64,000 nt of DNA from Lithobates sylvaticus (Eukaryota > Chordata > Amphibia > Anura > Ranidae): positions 32,770,025-32,834,024 of the forward strand of contig CM053029.1 of assembly GCA_028564925.1 (NCBI GenBank), given 5' to 3'. Every line of letters begins with the position of its first letter. Position 1 is the first letter of the stretch. The notes under the pieces are model-generated. The model saw nothing but the letters and a program-made list of their open reading frames with translations, did no database searches and was not told the DNA's origin. Shown here one piece after another: positions 33,727 to 45,100 of the stretch. A program made the translations under genes and the position numbers.

Positions 33727-34694
33727 TTACTTATCAGGTAGAACACCAATTTGATTGTCACATAAACTGCCAGAGCTAGAATAAGTAATCTTGAAGAGTA
33801 TCATACCCGCTTTCTTAAAGTAATTCATAATGTTTTCACAAATAGAACCGAACCATCCTCCTGCACCTGAAAAGGGATTCCATGAGTGCATTAACATCCC
33901 AAATCCATCTACCTTTGTGAGGGCATTGTATACGCCCACCCCACCGAAGGATGCAAAAATTTTGTCCCACCAAGTGGTTAATTCCCTCTTGTGTCTGCCA
34001 AATTCAAGGTGACTGTGGGCAGGTTTCATGGACACAAGTGTGTCTGACCCTGTGGTCCCCATTAGAGGGATCATTTCCACAATAGTACACCAACCTGAAG
34101 TTTTTTCTGTCCATAGGGTAAGGGACGGTGGTATGGCACCATAGTCCACAACAGACCATCCATCCGTGGGGAACATGAGGGGTTTAAACCACTTTGGGGG
34201 GGCTAAGTCTTGACCTTAATCCCACTAAACACATCCAATCCCCCAAAGAGGGAATCTCCATCTCCACCTTGCCTTGCCTTATCCAGGGGCTGTCCATGTG
34301 TGTGCTATTTATCCATTCAGTAACCCGTGGATTGTTGGATCCCCTTACACATTTACATATGTCATATAGGGACCTGTTACCTATCCTTTCATCAGGGTCC
34401 AGGATATTAAAAGTAGCTAACCCGTGGGAGTGGTGTTTATAACAGGGACTTCCTGGGTGGTATTTAGTAACTGCTCTAGGGTGATAGGCCTTCCAACCAT
34501 AGGGACTAAATGTCGGCCTGTGGATAAGTATGACTCCTTTCTATGTATGTTGCTCTGGCATTCACTACAACAGTATCCTCACCCATCCCGCATGAGGAGT
34601 TTAGCCAACACCCAAAAAATAAGAGCAAGAATACAGTGATGGTCATTCTAATTGAAAACAGAAATTGTCCAGGTGGTGCATTTTCTTGGCTCAC
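33727..34694 (-). pseudogene. Retroviral env region (fossil)
   Basis: Starts with a signal-peptide-like segment (ITVFLLLFFGCWLNSSC) and ends with a hydrophobic part beside HKRELTTWWDKI, consistent with a surface plus transmembrane layout in the expected place before the 3' LTR. It is broken; only general env character can be claimed. Confidence 0.6.
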
Positions 34695-34699
34695 GGGGA

Positions 34700-36334
34700 A
34701 AGTCTATGGTAAGAATGGTTTGGGGGTTTTGTGAGAGGGGGCATGGGACAGTAGTGGCTGAGTCTCTTCTTGTGGGGCTCCTCCATTTCCTTCCCTGTCT
34801 CCTTTATTTGTGGGCTATTCTTCAACCTTGATGCATGGATCCATTGCAGGCTTTGATCCGTCAGTATTGCTGTCCTGGAGACATTGAGGACTTCAAATGG
34901 ACCTTGGAAGACGGGGGCCTGGTTGTTTGCGGACTGCAAGTTGTTTGATCAGTACTTCATCCCCCGGGACGAAAGGATGTGTTGGTTCTGTGGAAAGAGG
35001 AAGAAAGGTGACAGCAACCTTGTCATAAGTTTCAGCAGGGCTACTTACCAGATATTTCACGTACTCTTCCTGTAAGGAATATAAGTTAGATTCCTCGCCT
35101 ATCTAATAAAGGGGGACAGTCCATTTTTTTTTTTTTTGTTTTTTGAGGGTAAATGGAGTGCACTTAATAAATCCTCTACCCAGACTTGATTTGAGATTTG
35201 CTTATTATCCGCTGTCTTGTACCCGCGGGCCCAAAAGACCCCAAAAGTGTATCTATTGTCAGTGTAAATGTTTACTTTTTGTCCTTTGAATAATTGACAG
35301 GCATGTGTCATAGCATAGAGCTCTGCCTGCTGAGCTGAAGTCGCTGCTAGTGGTTTTGGTTCTTATATTATGTCTGGTAAAGTCCCTACAGCATACAGTA
35401 TCGCTTAGAACAGCTGCCGTCAAAAAAAAAAAAAAAACATTTATGTAGTCAGTAGATGTAGAAATGTTTTGTAAAAGGTGTACTACAGTATGTGTTGTGT
35501 ACAATGTAGTATCAGTTCCTAAAGTGATTTTGGATGTTTCCTTTACTGTCATGTTTACTGCCACAGGCAGCAACAGCTTGTAGGCAAGCTGGCAGTCCTT
35601 GTATCTGAACGGGGAGTTTTTTTGGATAGATAAGCCACGGGTCGGTAGTGGGTACCATGCGCTTGGGCCAGCACGGCAGCCAGCGCAGGGTCCCTGACTA
35701 TACAGTAAAGCACAAAGGATTTCTTATGATCTGGTAAACCCAGTGCTGGAGCACTGGCCAAAGACTGTAATAAGGTCCGTGTTCTTTCCTCAGTGTAACA
35801 CTTGCCTGGGGGCAGTGGCTGCAGTAGAGTGGTGCAAGGATTGAATCATAAAAAGAACAATCTGGGATTCACTGCCTGCAGTAGACAATAGAGCCAAGAA
35901 AAGAAAGGAGCGCTGCCTTATCTTTGGGGCCGAGACAGGTCAGAGTCTTGATTCCTTTTGGGGACACTCGCTTGGTCCCGCCTGAGATAATACATCCTAG
36001 GTATTCCACCCTCTCCCTGCACCACTGGATCTCTTTTGCGAGACACCAAGTGACCCTTAAGAGATAAGTGAGTCATCAGGCTTTCAGAGTCTTCTGCACA
36101 CTGTGCCCCGCTCTCACTACATAACAGTAGGTCATCTACATATTGCAGGAGTACTGATCCCTGTGGGAGCACCCAGTCATCCAGGGTTAGTTTTAACACC
36201 ATGGAAAATGCTGCAGGACTGTCCACAAAGTCTTGAGGAAGACAGGCCCAAGTCAGTCGGCCCCGAGCTCGAGCCTCAGGCAAAGGCAAAGATCCTTTGG
36301 AAATCCCTGTGAACATCAATGCTAAAGAAAGCAT
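34700..36334 (-). pseudogene. Retroviral pol region (fossil)
   Basis: RT with WACLPQDFVDSPAAF and LLQYVDDLLLCSES (catalytic YVDD), RNase H traces (ALGLPDHKKSFVLYC, VNIYTDNRYTFGV, GYKTADNKQI) and the integrase C-terminal part (GPFEVLNVSRTAILTD) occur in this order on the minus strand. All resemble the pol of fossil 1. The region is broken and shorter than a full pol. Confidence 0.85.
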
Positions 36335-36807
36335 TGGAAGTCTAGTACCCTATATACAGTGGAGGAAGCGGGGATGTTTATAAAAATTCCCGTGATGTTT
36401 GAGACTAGTGGTGGAAGTGGTTAAATACATTTGTACACCCCCCTCAAATCCCCCTAGCCTCCACTCGCCGCTGGCTTTCTTTACTGCATGTATGTGGTGA
36501 TCAGTGGTGTACTCTATACTTCGTCAGCATGACGGTGGTATTGTTTCTGAAAGAAAAGGTGTGATGTTTGGTTTGCAGTAGGGACATAAGGAGTGCATTT
36601 GACATGTCCTACATCTGTCTTTGACTTTTCCCATATCGGGTGAGTCTCTAATGCTGCTTGTATGGTCATAAAGTAAAACGTAATTTTTTTTTTTTTTTTT
36701 TTTGGCATAGTCAAGTCACATGTTGATGATTTGGCAGTCATTCCCCCTTGTAGGTCAAATTTAACAATTTAACATTACCCCTAATGGAGACATGAGGTCT
36801 CTTCCCT

Positions 36808-37056
36808 TTAGACATAAGGGGCAGTCAGTGAGGATGGCAAATGTTTGTGTGTAACATCAATCCTATTAATTCCCATAGAGTGGAGCAGCCCTCGGTACAA
36901 TTTTTTTTTTTTTTTTTTTTTTTTGATAAAACGGGTGTCATTACGACAACTCGTGCTAGCCCCTGTGTCCACTAAAAAACATACCACCCATCCCTCAACT
37001 TTAAGGACTATCTGCGGAAGTGTTTTCCAGTGGGAAGAGAAGAAATGCATTACCAA
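36808..37056 (-). pseudogene. Retroviral protease region (fossil)
   Basis: Contains VCFLVDTGAS, the aspartic protease active-site motif (DTGA), preceded by a beta-strand-like LKVEGWV. It lies between the zinc-knuckle part of gag and RT, as in gamma/epsilon-type elements. Fossil. Confidence 0.8.
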
Positions 37057-37081
37057 GGAGGGAATCTATTCAGGGTACTCC

Positions 37082-38139
37082 TTATGGATGTTGATGAAAG
37101 GGGTTATTGCGAGGGTTGTTATCATTGTACCCTGGCCAATCCATTTGAATTAATTCGACAGTGATTCTGGGTTCTGGCCATTCTCTGGGGGGCCAGGCCG
37201 CCTTGATTACAGGACGGTTATATTCTGGTTGCGTTCGGCGGCGGCCAGGTGTTGGGGGTTGGTTTTGGGTGTATTGTTCAGGTTGCAGGGGGCGGCTTTG
37301 TTGTGTTGGAGAATGATATTGCTGTGTTTGGATGTGTTTGATAATTGGGGAATTTACGCTGATATCTGCCTCTGGAAACACTCCACCCCGTCCTTTGAAA
37401 CCTACCCTGTCCATTTCCCTGGGTGTTTCTTCTGTGCGGACAATATTTTTTTTCCAATGGGAGGGGTCTCCACAATGAAAACAGCTTTGATTTGGGTATT
37501 CTTGTGTTTGCACCGTGGAATTATCAAAGGCTGGGAGCATGGGGGTGGGAGTCCCTGAGGTCTGGGCGAATAGTCCTCCTTTGGTATTAAAAAATCTGGA
37601 GGAGGCCCTTTTCTTTACATCATCCACAAACTGTGGGGGGGGGGGGTCAGGGTCAGGGTTTGCCACTTAGGGCAAACATGGGCCGCATGGGGTGGCGGAG
37701 GTACTGGCACATAATCCTCTGTATCCCCTATGTCATAATAAAGGGGTTGGACAGGGGCAGAGGCAAGTGTTGGTTTTTTAGGAGGCTTGTCTAAGGAAGG
37801 ATGAGGCTTCTCTAATGGATGAGGGAATTGCTTCTTATAATTTTTCAATGCTTTACACCACATTTTATAACATTCAGTCATATATTTTTTATCATAAGGA
37901 AACGGTGGATAATTATACTGCTTATGTTGGCTACAAATTTTAGTGACTTCTTCCCATTCCTCTGCAGGACATGGTCCCCAGTCACTTAGCCCCGCAATTT
38001 GTAGAGCATGTGCTCTGGTCAATATGTTTTTCCAGAAGGGTTCAGTATAATATGTTCCATAGTTTCCAGACACGAAATCTAAAGGAGTGGGCTGATCCGG
38101 CTTACCTTCCGAACCTCCCTTTCCCGGCAGATTTCCCAT
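37082..38139 (-). pseudogene. Retroviral gag region (fossil)
   Basis: Begins MGNLPGKGGSEG, a myristoylation-type start, followed by a matrix-like segment (WGPCPAEEWEEVTKICSQH) and a proline-rich part with PVPPPPHA. The nucleocapsid end has one CCHC knuckle, CFHCGDPSHWKK, followed by a proline/glutamine-rich tail. One knuckle is typical of gammaretrovirus-like elements. It is a fossil, and the capsid part is not evident. Confidence 0.82.
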
Positions 38140-39422
38140 GTTTACAATTCTTATACTTTATCTTATATTATAACTCTATTTATACACATCAGCTGCAGAA
38201 CATACAGTTAATGACTTAGGACAAGCCACAAAAGTTCTTTACCCGTTTCACATTCGATAGTACCTATGACACAGTTAAAGCGTCTTGAAATTTAAAAGTT
38301 TTTATTTCTTGGCAAAATGCCAAAAAAAAAAAACTCCCTCTGGCCAGAGGTTCCCCTGCTTATAAGTAAGCTTTGTACGTTATTACTTTCCTTATTCTTA
38401 TAACCAAACAATTTTTATTTATATTTCAAATTTCTTGGCAAAGTGCCAACAGGTTTAAACAGTACTTTCAATTGCTGTAATACTAATGCTGCAAACAATT
38501 CCCCACTATCCGTTACGGTTGGTGAGATATTAGCATTTGAACCCTTGTTGGCAAAACGCCAAAATATCCAAAATTTGCACCTGACTTCCCCTGCGCAAAA
38601 GATGTCAGTGGCAAAAGGAATTATTCACATAGCATGTTTTGATCAAAAGTTAGCCTCACCAATCCATGTATTACCCCAGAAAAATGTTACAACGTCCCTG
38701 TTGTCATGATGTATCAAAGACCCTCCTGGAACACAAAACTATTATGTATATTAAACCTGGTAATAACCTCCGGTGAATACTAGCAACCAAATAAGTATTT
38801 GATCCCTCATACACAAATAACAGACCTGTTATACAATTAGGGCAGCGTCCTGCCAAAAAACACTTAGGACAAGGTCCTGACATTAAGTGTTTAAATGATT
38901 TAGGGGTTTCCAATGACCAGTCCTTCTGGTTAAAAACAAGGTTTTCAACCTGCTATGGTATGGTATTAATACAATATATGGGAGGGATCCTGGGCAATTT
39001 TAGCAAGTATCCTTGTCCCCTATATTTTGATCCTGATACCGTCCTTTTATATTAATACCCGGAATCCTGGCGCCTGCCCCAATTTAGGCAGCACAGCAGG
39101 CATTCCTATCTATGAGCGAGCTGTATTACAATACTCGGAACCCCGGCGCCTGCCCCAATTTAGGCAGCACAGCAGGCATTCCCATCTATGAGCATACTCG
39201 GAATCCTGGCGCCTGCCCCAATTTAGGCAGCACAGCAGGCATTCCTATCTATGAGCGAGCTGTATTAAAATTCTAATGTCCCTATCTCTCAGGCAAGCTA
39301 ATCAAAATAAATTAATCAATTATGCCTTGAGAGGTATAATGCAACGGGTTAGAACATTGACAGAGTAAGCTGTTCAAAAATACTTTGAACAAGTAATTTT
39401 AAAGAAAGCTTACCTGTAATGT
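38140..39422 (-). other. Retroviral leader with repeated hairpin motifs
   Basis: Between the primer site and the gag start. It holds three tandem copies (39058-39265) of a block with 'ctggcgcctgccccaattta' and 'cagcacagcaggcattcc', and further on three small hairpins of the form TTGGCAAAATGCCAA (about 38312, 38432 and 38550). Such elements are candidates for packaging or dimerisation signals; that role is inference. No coding sequence was found. Confidence 0.6.
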
Positions 39423-39440
39423 ACCCCACTTCTGGTACCA
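39423..39440 (-). promoter_or_regulatory. Primer binding site for tRNA-Leu(UAA)
   Basis: The minus strand reads TGGTACCAGAAGTGGGGT two bases after the 5' LTR. This is the complement of the 3' end of vertebrate tRNA-Leu(UAA) (ACCCCACTTCTGGTA plus CCA), recalled from known tRNA sequences; all 18 bases appear to pair. Confidence 0.85.
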
Positions 39441-39442
39441 TC

Positions 39443-39980
39443 TGTAAGGTCCTCTGTTTCAGCCCCTCCGCATCAGCCCCTCTTTATCTCAATTGGACTT
39501 TGGCGGTCAATGGAAAATAACCCTGTCTGTCCGGACAGATAATCAGACACGTATGAGGTTTGAAAAAAGATGCCTTTACTTCCGTTTCACAGAGCATATA
39601 CAATACAAAAAAGGGGGAAGAACGCAATTGAACAACCAATCACATTCAAGCATTTAAGCATTCTGTTATACAATTCAATATTGATCTGCAAGATTCATAA
39701 TATTTCTTCTTTCGGACTCAACATCATATTTACTCTAAAAATGTCTCATGCAATATATGTGCTTGATAAGATTCTCGGTATGTTTTGATAATATAGCCTA
39801 CTTGTTATGGGAAGCAGACCCGTTACTAGAAGCCATGAGAACTAAAACTTGTTATGGAAATGTGTGAGTGTGAGATAAACAGAATTTACAGTGAGTTTCT
39901 ACAGAGAAACAGAAAAACATCTTTGTTACAATACTATTAAATCTTAAAGGGTAACTCTACACTTCCCACGTTTCCTTACA
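39443..39980 (-). repeat. 5' LTR of fossil retrovirus 2
   Basis: 538 bp, reads as identical to the LTR at 33061-33598. Followed outward by CAGTC, the same five bases as on the other side of the provirus. Confidence 0.95.
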
Positions 39981-40118
39981 CAGTCTTTTAGTAGACTTTC
40001 TTCAGAAAGCAGTCACAATAGAAAAGCCTGTTTCCTGCCAACATGCTCCAGAGAAGGACTCTTGCTTGATGTGTAGAAGCTGTGGTCCCTCTACAGAGGT
40101 CCAACACACACCCTACTG

Positions 40119-40254
40119 CAGTGATGGCGAACCTTGGCACCCCAGATGTTTTAGGACTACATTTCCCATGATGCTCATGCACTCTGCAGGGTAGTTGAGC
40201 ATCATAGGAAATGTAGTTCCAAAACATCTGGGGTGCCAAGGTTCGCCATCACTG
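40119..40254. mobile_element. 136-bp hAT MITE (CAGTGATGGCG type)
   Basis: Near-perfect inverted halves starting CAGTGATGGCGAACCTTGGC and 'accccagatgtttt' at both ends, flanked by exact 8-bp duplications CCCTACTG (40111-40118 and 40255-40262). Non-coding; it folds into one long hairpin. Confidence 0.95.
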
Positions 40255-40331
40255 CCCTACTGAGCCCAACCTATAGTTGTGTAATACATAGCTATCATGC
40301 TCCCTGCTTATTGAAGAACTCTAGTTCTGAC

Positions 40332-41233
40332 TAGACATGTGCACTGACAAAAAATTTGTTCATTTTAGTTTTCGTTTCATTCGTTTTTTTGCTTTTTTTG
40401 GAAATTCGGAAAATCGGAAATTCGCAAATTTGGAATTCAGAAATTTCGGGAATTTTCACATTTCTATTTTTCGGATTTCCGAATTTTCGAATTTCGTATT
40501 TCCGAATTTTGTATTTTACAAATTTACGAATTTTCGGATTTCCGTATTATCGAATTTCTGAGTTTTGGATTTTCGGTTTTTCGGAATTCCGAATTTTCGG
40601 ACTTTCGGATTTTCGGAATTCGGGAATTCAAAGATTTGAAAATCCAAAAATTTGAAAATCTGAAAATCGGTTTAATTAATAACTAACTATTAAATTAACA
40701 AGTACGAATTATCTGAAATAACGAATGCCGCATCTAAACAAATGGAAAAAGGTTTTATTTATTATTATTATTATTAGATCGTTACGTTCCATTTGGTTAG
40801 ATGCGGCATTCGTTATTTCAGATAATTCATAACTTCGGATAAATTCATACTCGTTATGTTCACTAACAGACAAATTTGAAAGGGAATTCCAATACCTATA
40901 ATTTTAATAGTTATTATTTAGAATTAAACAGATTTTCTTTCTTTTTTTCAGATTTCCGATTTTTCACATTTTTGAAAATCCGAAATTCGAAAATTCGGAA
41001 ATCCGACATTCGGAAATCACAAAATTCAGAAATACGAAATTCGGAAATTCGTTAATATAGCAATTTCGGAAATTTCGGAAATTCGTAATTTTGCAAATTT
41101 TGAAATTTTGAAATTCGGAAATTTCGGAAATTTTGAAATTCGGAAATTTCGGAAATTGAAAAAGTCGGAATTAACGAATTTGTCAAAATTCGTTAAAAAA
41201 CTAATTAGGAACTAAACGAATTGCACATGTCTA
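40332..41233. mobile_element. 902-bp TTCGGAATT-rich hAT MITE
   Basis: Ends TAGACATGTGCA and TGCACATGTCTA are flanked by exact 8-bp duplications GTTCTGAC (40324-40331 and 41234-41241). The body is made of 'ttcggaatttcgga'-like words on both strands and folds on itself around an ATT-triplet run near 40760. A partial copy is at 25537-25944. Its ORFs (MFILVFVSFVF type) reflect low complexity. Confidence 0.95.
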
Positions 41234-41546
41234 GTTCTGACTCAGAAGGGGATGTGTTGGACTTCTCCAGAGAGACCATTGCTTCCACACAGGGAGCAAG
41301 GGTCCTTCTCTGTAGTTTGCTGGCAGAGGACAGGCATTTCTATTCTGTGGCTGTGGCTATTTCTGAAAAAAAAAACAACTGGAATGTATGGCTGATTCAA
41401 ATTGAATGTTCAAAAATGTAAAAATGTAAAAATAATAAAAGAAAAGAAAAACAGGATACGTATGTTTCAAAACGTGAATTAAATAAATATTTTTTTTTTT
41501 TTTAAATGACTGTATTCAAATTCTTGCTGTCTCTATCCAGGGCACA

Positions 41547-42129
41547 ATGAGACGTAAGCGTATCCTCATAAGCGCCTCCTTGTTTTCCATTGTGACTTTT
41601 CTGATGACAAGATGGATCCTGAACACCAAGAGCAACACCCAAATGATGCACCTTGCCCCAACACCAGCCAGAACACCGCTCCCCATAATGAGGCAGTCAG
41701 TAACCCTGTCCAGTGGCAATTACACTTATCATCTGAACCTAACCAGCTTTGAGGCGGAGTTCCCCCAACTACAGAGTTATAATTGCACACTCATCCAGGA
41801 GCCAAACCAAGAGGAAGAAGGAGCAACCAACCAAAAACTGCTGATGCTGGCGGTGAAATCCCAGCCCAGTACTGGGACTAGGAGGTCAGAACTGCGGAAG
41901 ACATGGGCTAAAGAGAGAGAGATAAATGGATACAGAATTAAACCGATCTTCTTGTTGGGAAAGACGGATGTGAAAGGAGATATGGAAATCCTGAAATATG
42001 AGAGCCGATTGTACGGTGACATTCTACAATGGGACATAACTGAAGGACACCATAACTTGTCCTTGAAAGAACGGTGTTTCTTGGAGTGGCTGTATCTCAA
42101 GTTACCACAAGTGGACCACATTTTTAAAG
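41547..42129 (+). CDS. Family-31 beta-1,3-glycosyltransferase copy 1, coding exon 1
   Basis: Encodes residues 1-194 of a predicted 346-aa Golgi enzyme that would add Gal or GlcNAc in beta-1,3 linkage to glycan chains (B3GNT/B3GALT type; the exact donor cannot be told). MRRK followed by a 16-residue hydrophobic stretch (ILISASLFSIVTFLMT) is a type II signal anchor. Then come a Pro-rich stem, N-glycosylation sites (NYT, NLT), LMLAVKSQPS, the hallmark RRSELRKTWA (about 112-121), IFLLGKTD and YGDILQWDITEGHHNLSLK. The exon ends at AAAG|GTAAGT in phase 1. Just before the ATG, 'ctgtctctatccag' at 41527-41540 looks like an acceptor, so a non-coding first exon probably lies upstream. The reading frame is intact. 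Confidence 0.88.
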
Positions 42130-45100
42130 GTAAGTGCCCAGACTAGGTACACTGAGGTATTTCCAAACAAGCCATTTAAAGCAAGAACTTCTGTAATTAA
42201 AGCCATTGTGGAGAAATTCATCCTCAAACTTCAAAACCGAGGCACGGAAATCTTAGCTCTATTGCTTGCTTCCATAGAAAGTCATGAATGTTGGCAGCCT
42301 GCCAATCCTGTACACTTCTACTTTACACAGTTGGTATTTCTACTAGCACATTATAACATTGCCTTGCAGGGGATTTTATTTTTTTTCTTCAACTGCGGTT
42401 TACTACCGCATTAAGCATAAGCTGATATAATTTCCAGGACACCTGTTGGACAATGGAGTGATTGTTCCCCCAAGAAGTAAAGTGGTTTAGGTAGAGTCCC
42501 TCCTACCCTACACTCATTACAATAACTAAGCTTGGATTGCATTGAAGTCGCTGTTGTATCATAACTTTTGCCCCAGAAAACACAAATCTTTGAAGATATG
42601 TAGAGTTATCTAACTTTTTGTTCAAAGAGGAATTACCCCTCCTAGGTAATTTCATGATCCCTGAGACTGCACTGATCATATGTAACAAACCGGAGGCATA
42701 ACTAGAACCTTTGAGGCCCCGATGCAAGAAACCATGAAGGGTCCCCCTAACGCTGACTTGGACCGTTGCAGGGGCCCTTTATTATGGTCCCGCAGCAGAA
42801 CCCTTTCATGTCTTCTGCAGCAAGCCACTTCCTGCATAGTAACCAACCTTTCCAAAAAAAATTCAGGGACACCTATTTTTTGCTGGGTGTTCTGTCAGCC
42901 ATTTTAGGCGGAGAACCTTTGCGCCAGCCATACGCATTTATGTGGCCTTTTGGCGCGTGGGCCTTAACGCCGAGAGGCTGCGTATGATCTGCAAAACCAA
43001 ATTGTCAACAAAGCTGTGCCGAGAGCCCACACCCTGCGCTCTCCCAACACAGGTACCAGCGGGTAAGGGAAAGCTAGGAGCTTTCCGATCATGTGGGTCT
43101 ATGTCTCTGCAACCTCTGACCCCTCTCCTCTCCTGTGTGTCTATGGCTCTGTAGTCTCTCACCCCTCTCCTCTCCTGTGTGTCTGTCTCTGCAGCCTCTC
43201 ACCTCTCTCCTCTCCTGTGTGTCTATGTCTCTGCAGCCTCTCACCCCTCTCCTCTCCTGTGTGTCTATGTCTCTGCAGCCTCTCACCCATCTCCTCTCCT
43301 TTGTGTCTATGTCTCTGCAGCCTCTCACCCCTCTCCGGTGTGTCTATGTCTCTGCAGCCTCTCACCCATCTCCTCTCCTGTGTGTCTATGTCTCTGCAGC
43401 CTCTCACCCCTCTCCTGTGTGTCTATGTCTCTGCAACCTCTCACCTCTCTCCTCTCGATTGTGTCTATGGCTCTGCAGTCTCTCACCCCTCTCCTCTCCT
43501 GTGTGTCTATGTCTCGGCAGCCTCTCACCCATCTCCTCTCCTGTGTGTCTATGTCTCTGCAGCCTCTCACCCCTCTCCTGTGTGTCTATGTCTCTGCAAC
43601 CTCTCACCTCTCTCCTCTCGATTGTGTCTATGGCTCTGCAGTCTCTCACCCCTCTCCTCTCCTGTGTGTCTATGTCTCGGCAGCCTCTCACCCCTCTCCT
43701 CTCCTGTGTGTCTATGTCTCGGCAGCCTCTCACCTCTCTCCTCTCCTGTGTGTCTATGTCTCTGCAGCCTCTCACCCCTCTCCTCTCCTGTGTGTCTATG
43801 TCTCTGCATTCTCTCACCCCTCTCCTCTCCTGTGTGTCTATGTCTCTGCAGCCTCTCACCCCTCTCCTCTCCTGTGTGTCTATGTCTCTGCAGTCTCTCA
43901 CTCCTCTCCTCTCCTGTGTGTCTATGTCTCTGTAGTCTCTCACCCCACTCCTCTCCTGTGTGTCTATGTCTCTGCAGACTCTCACCCCTCTCCTCTCCTG
44001 TGTGTCTATGTCTCTGCAGCTTCTCACCCCCTCCTCTCCTGTGTGTCTATGTCTCTGCAGCCTCTCACCCCTCTCCTCTCCTGTGTGTCTATGTCTCTGC
44101 AGCCTCTCACCCTCTCCTCTCCTGTGTGTCTATGTCTCGGCAGCCTCTCACCCCTTTCCTCTCCTGTGTGTCTATGTCTCTGCAGCCTCTCACCCCTCTC
44201 CTGTGTGTCTATGTCTCTGCAGCCTCTCACCCCTCTCCTCTACTGTGTGTCTATGTCTCTGCAGCTTCTCACCCCCTCCTCTCCTGTGTGTCTATGTCTC
44301 TGCAGCCTCTCACCCCTCTCCTCTCCTGTGTGTCTATGTCTCTGCAGTCTCTCACTCCTCTCCTCTCCTGTGTGTCTATGTCTCTGTAGTCTCTCACCCC
44401 TCTCCTCTCCTGTGTGTCTATGTCTCTGCAGCCTCTCACCCCTCTCCTCTCCTGTGTGTCTATGTCTCTGCAGCTTCTCATCCCCTCCTCTCCTGTGTGT
44501 CTATGTCTCTGCAGCCTCTCACCCCTCTCCTCTCCTGTGTGTCTATGTCTCTGCAGCCTCTCACCCTCTCCTCTCCTGTGTGTCTATGTCTCTGCAGCCT
44601 CTCACCCCTCTCCTGTGTGTCTATGTCTCTGCAGCCTCTCACCCCTCTCCTCTTCTGTGTGTCTATGTCTCTGCAGCTTCTCACCCCCTCCTCTCCTGTG
44701 TGTCTATGTCTCTGCAGCCTCTCACCCCTCTCCTCTCCTGTATGTCTATGTCTCTGCAGTCTCTCACTCCTCTCCTCTCCTGTGTGTCTATGTCTCTGTA
44801 GTCTCTCACCCCTCTCCTCTCCTGTGTGTCTATGTCTCTGCAGCCTCTCACCCCTCTCCTCTCCTGTGTGTCTATGTCTCTGTAGTCTCTCACCCCTCTC
44901 CTCTCCTGTGTGTCTATGTCTCTGCAGCCTCTCACCCCTCTCCTCTCCTGTGTGTCTATGTCTCTGTAGTCTCTCACCCCTCTCCTCTCCTGTGTGTCTA
45001 TGTCTCTGCAGCCTCTCACCCCTCTCCTCTCCTGTGTGTCTATGTCTCTGCAGCCTCTCACCCCTCTCCTCTCCTGTGTGTCTATGTCTCTGCAGCCTCT

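Larger units (their letters stand above)
33061..39980 (-). mobile_element. Fossil endogenous retrovirus 2 (class I-like), young
   Basis: A 6.9-kb minus-strand provirus with two 538-bp LTRs that read as identical and 5-bp flanking repeats CAGTC (33056-33060 and 39981-39985). Order on the minus strand: LTR, primer site for tRNA-Leu(UAA), leader, gag start with MGN (myristoylation type), a single CCHC zinc knuckle (CFHCGDPSHWKK), protease LVDTGAS, RT with YVDD, RNase H traces, integrase end, env, polypurine tract, LTR. The family matches the fossil at 2632-6313. Identical LTRs mean recent insertion, yet the coding part is broken in roughly ten or more places and partly missing. Confidence 0.92.
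39986..41375. repeat. Imperfect inverted repeat enclosing two MITEs
   Basis: 39990-40118 ('agaaaagcctgtttcctgcc', 'ccagagaaggactcttgctt', 'agaggtccaacac') returns inverted at 41246-41375 ('gacaggcatttctattctgt', 'gtccttctctgtagtttgc', 'gtgttggacttctccagag'), about 80% alike. Both arms flank the hAT MITEs at 40119 and 40332, so an older palindromic element was hit twice. Confidence 0.65.

Noticed and set aside
40337-40655. Phe-rich ORFs (FRISYFRILYFTN)
   Set aside because: Low-complexity TTCGGAATT words of a MITE.
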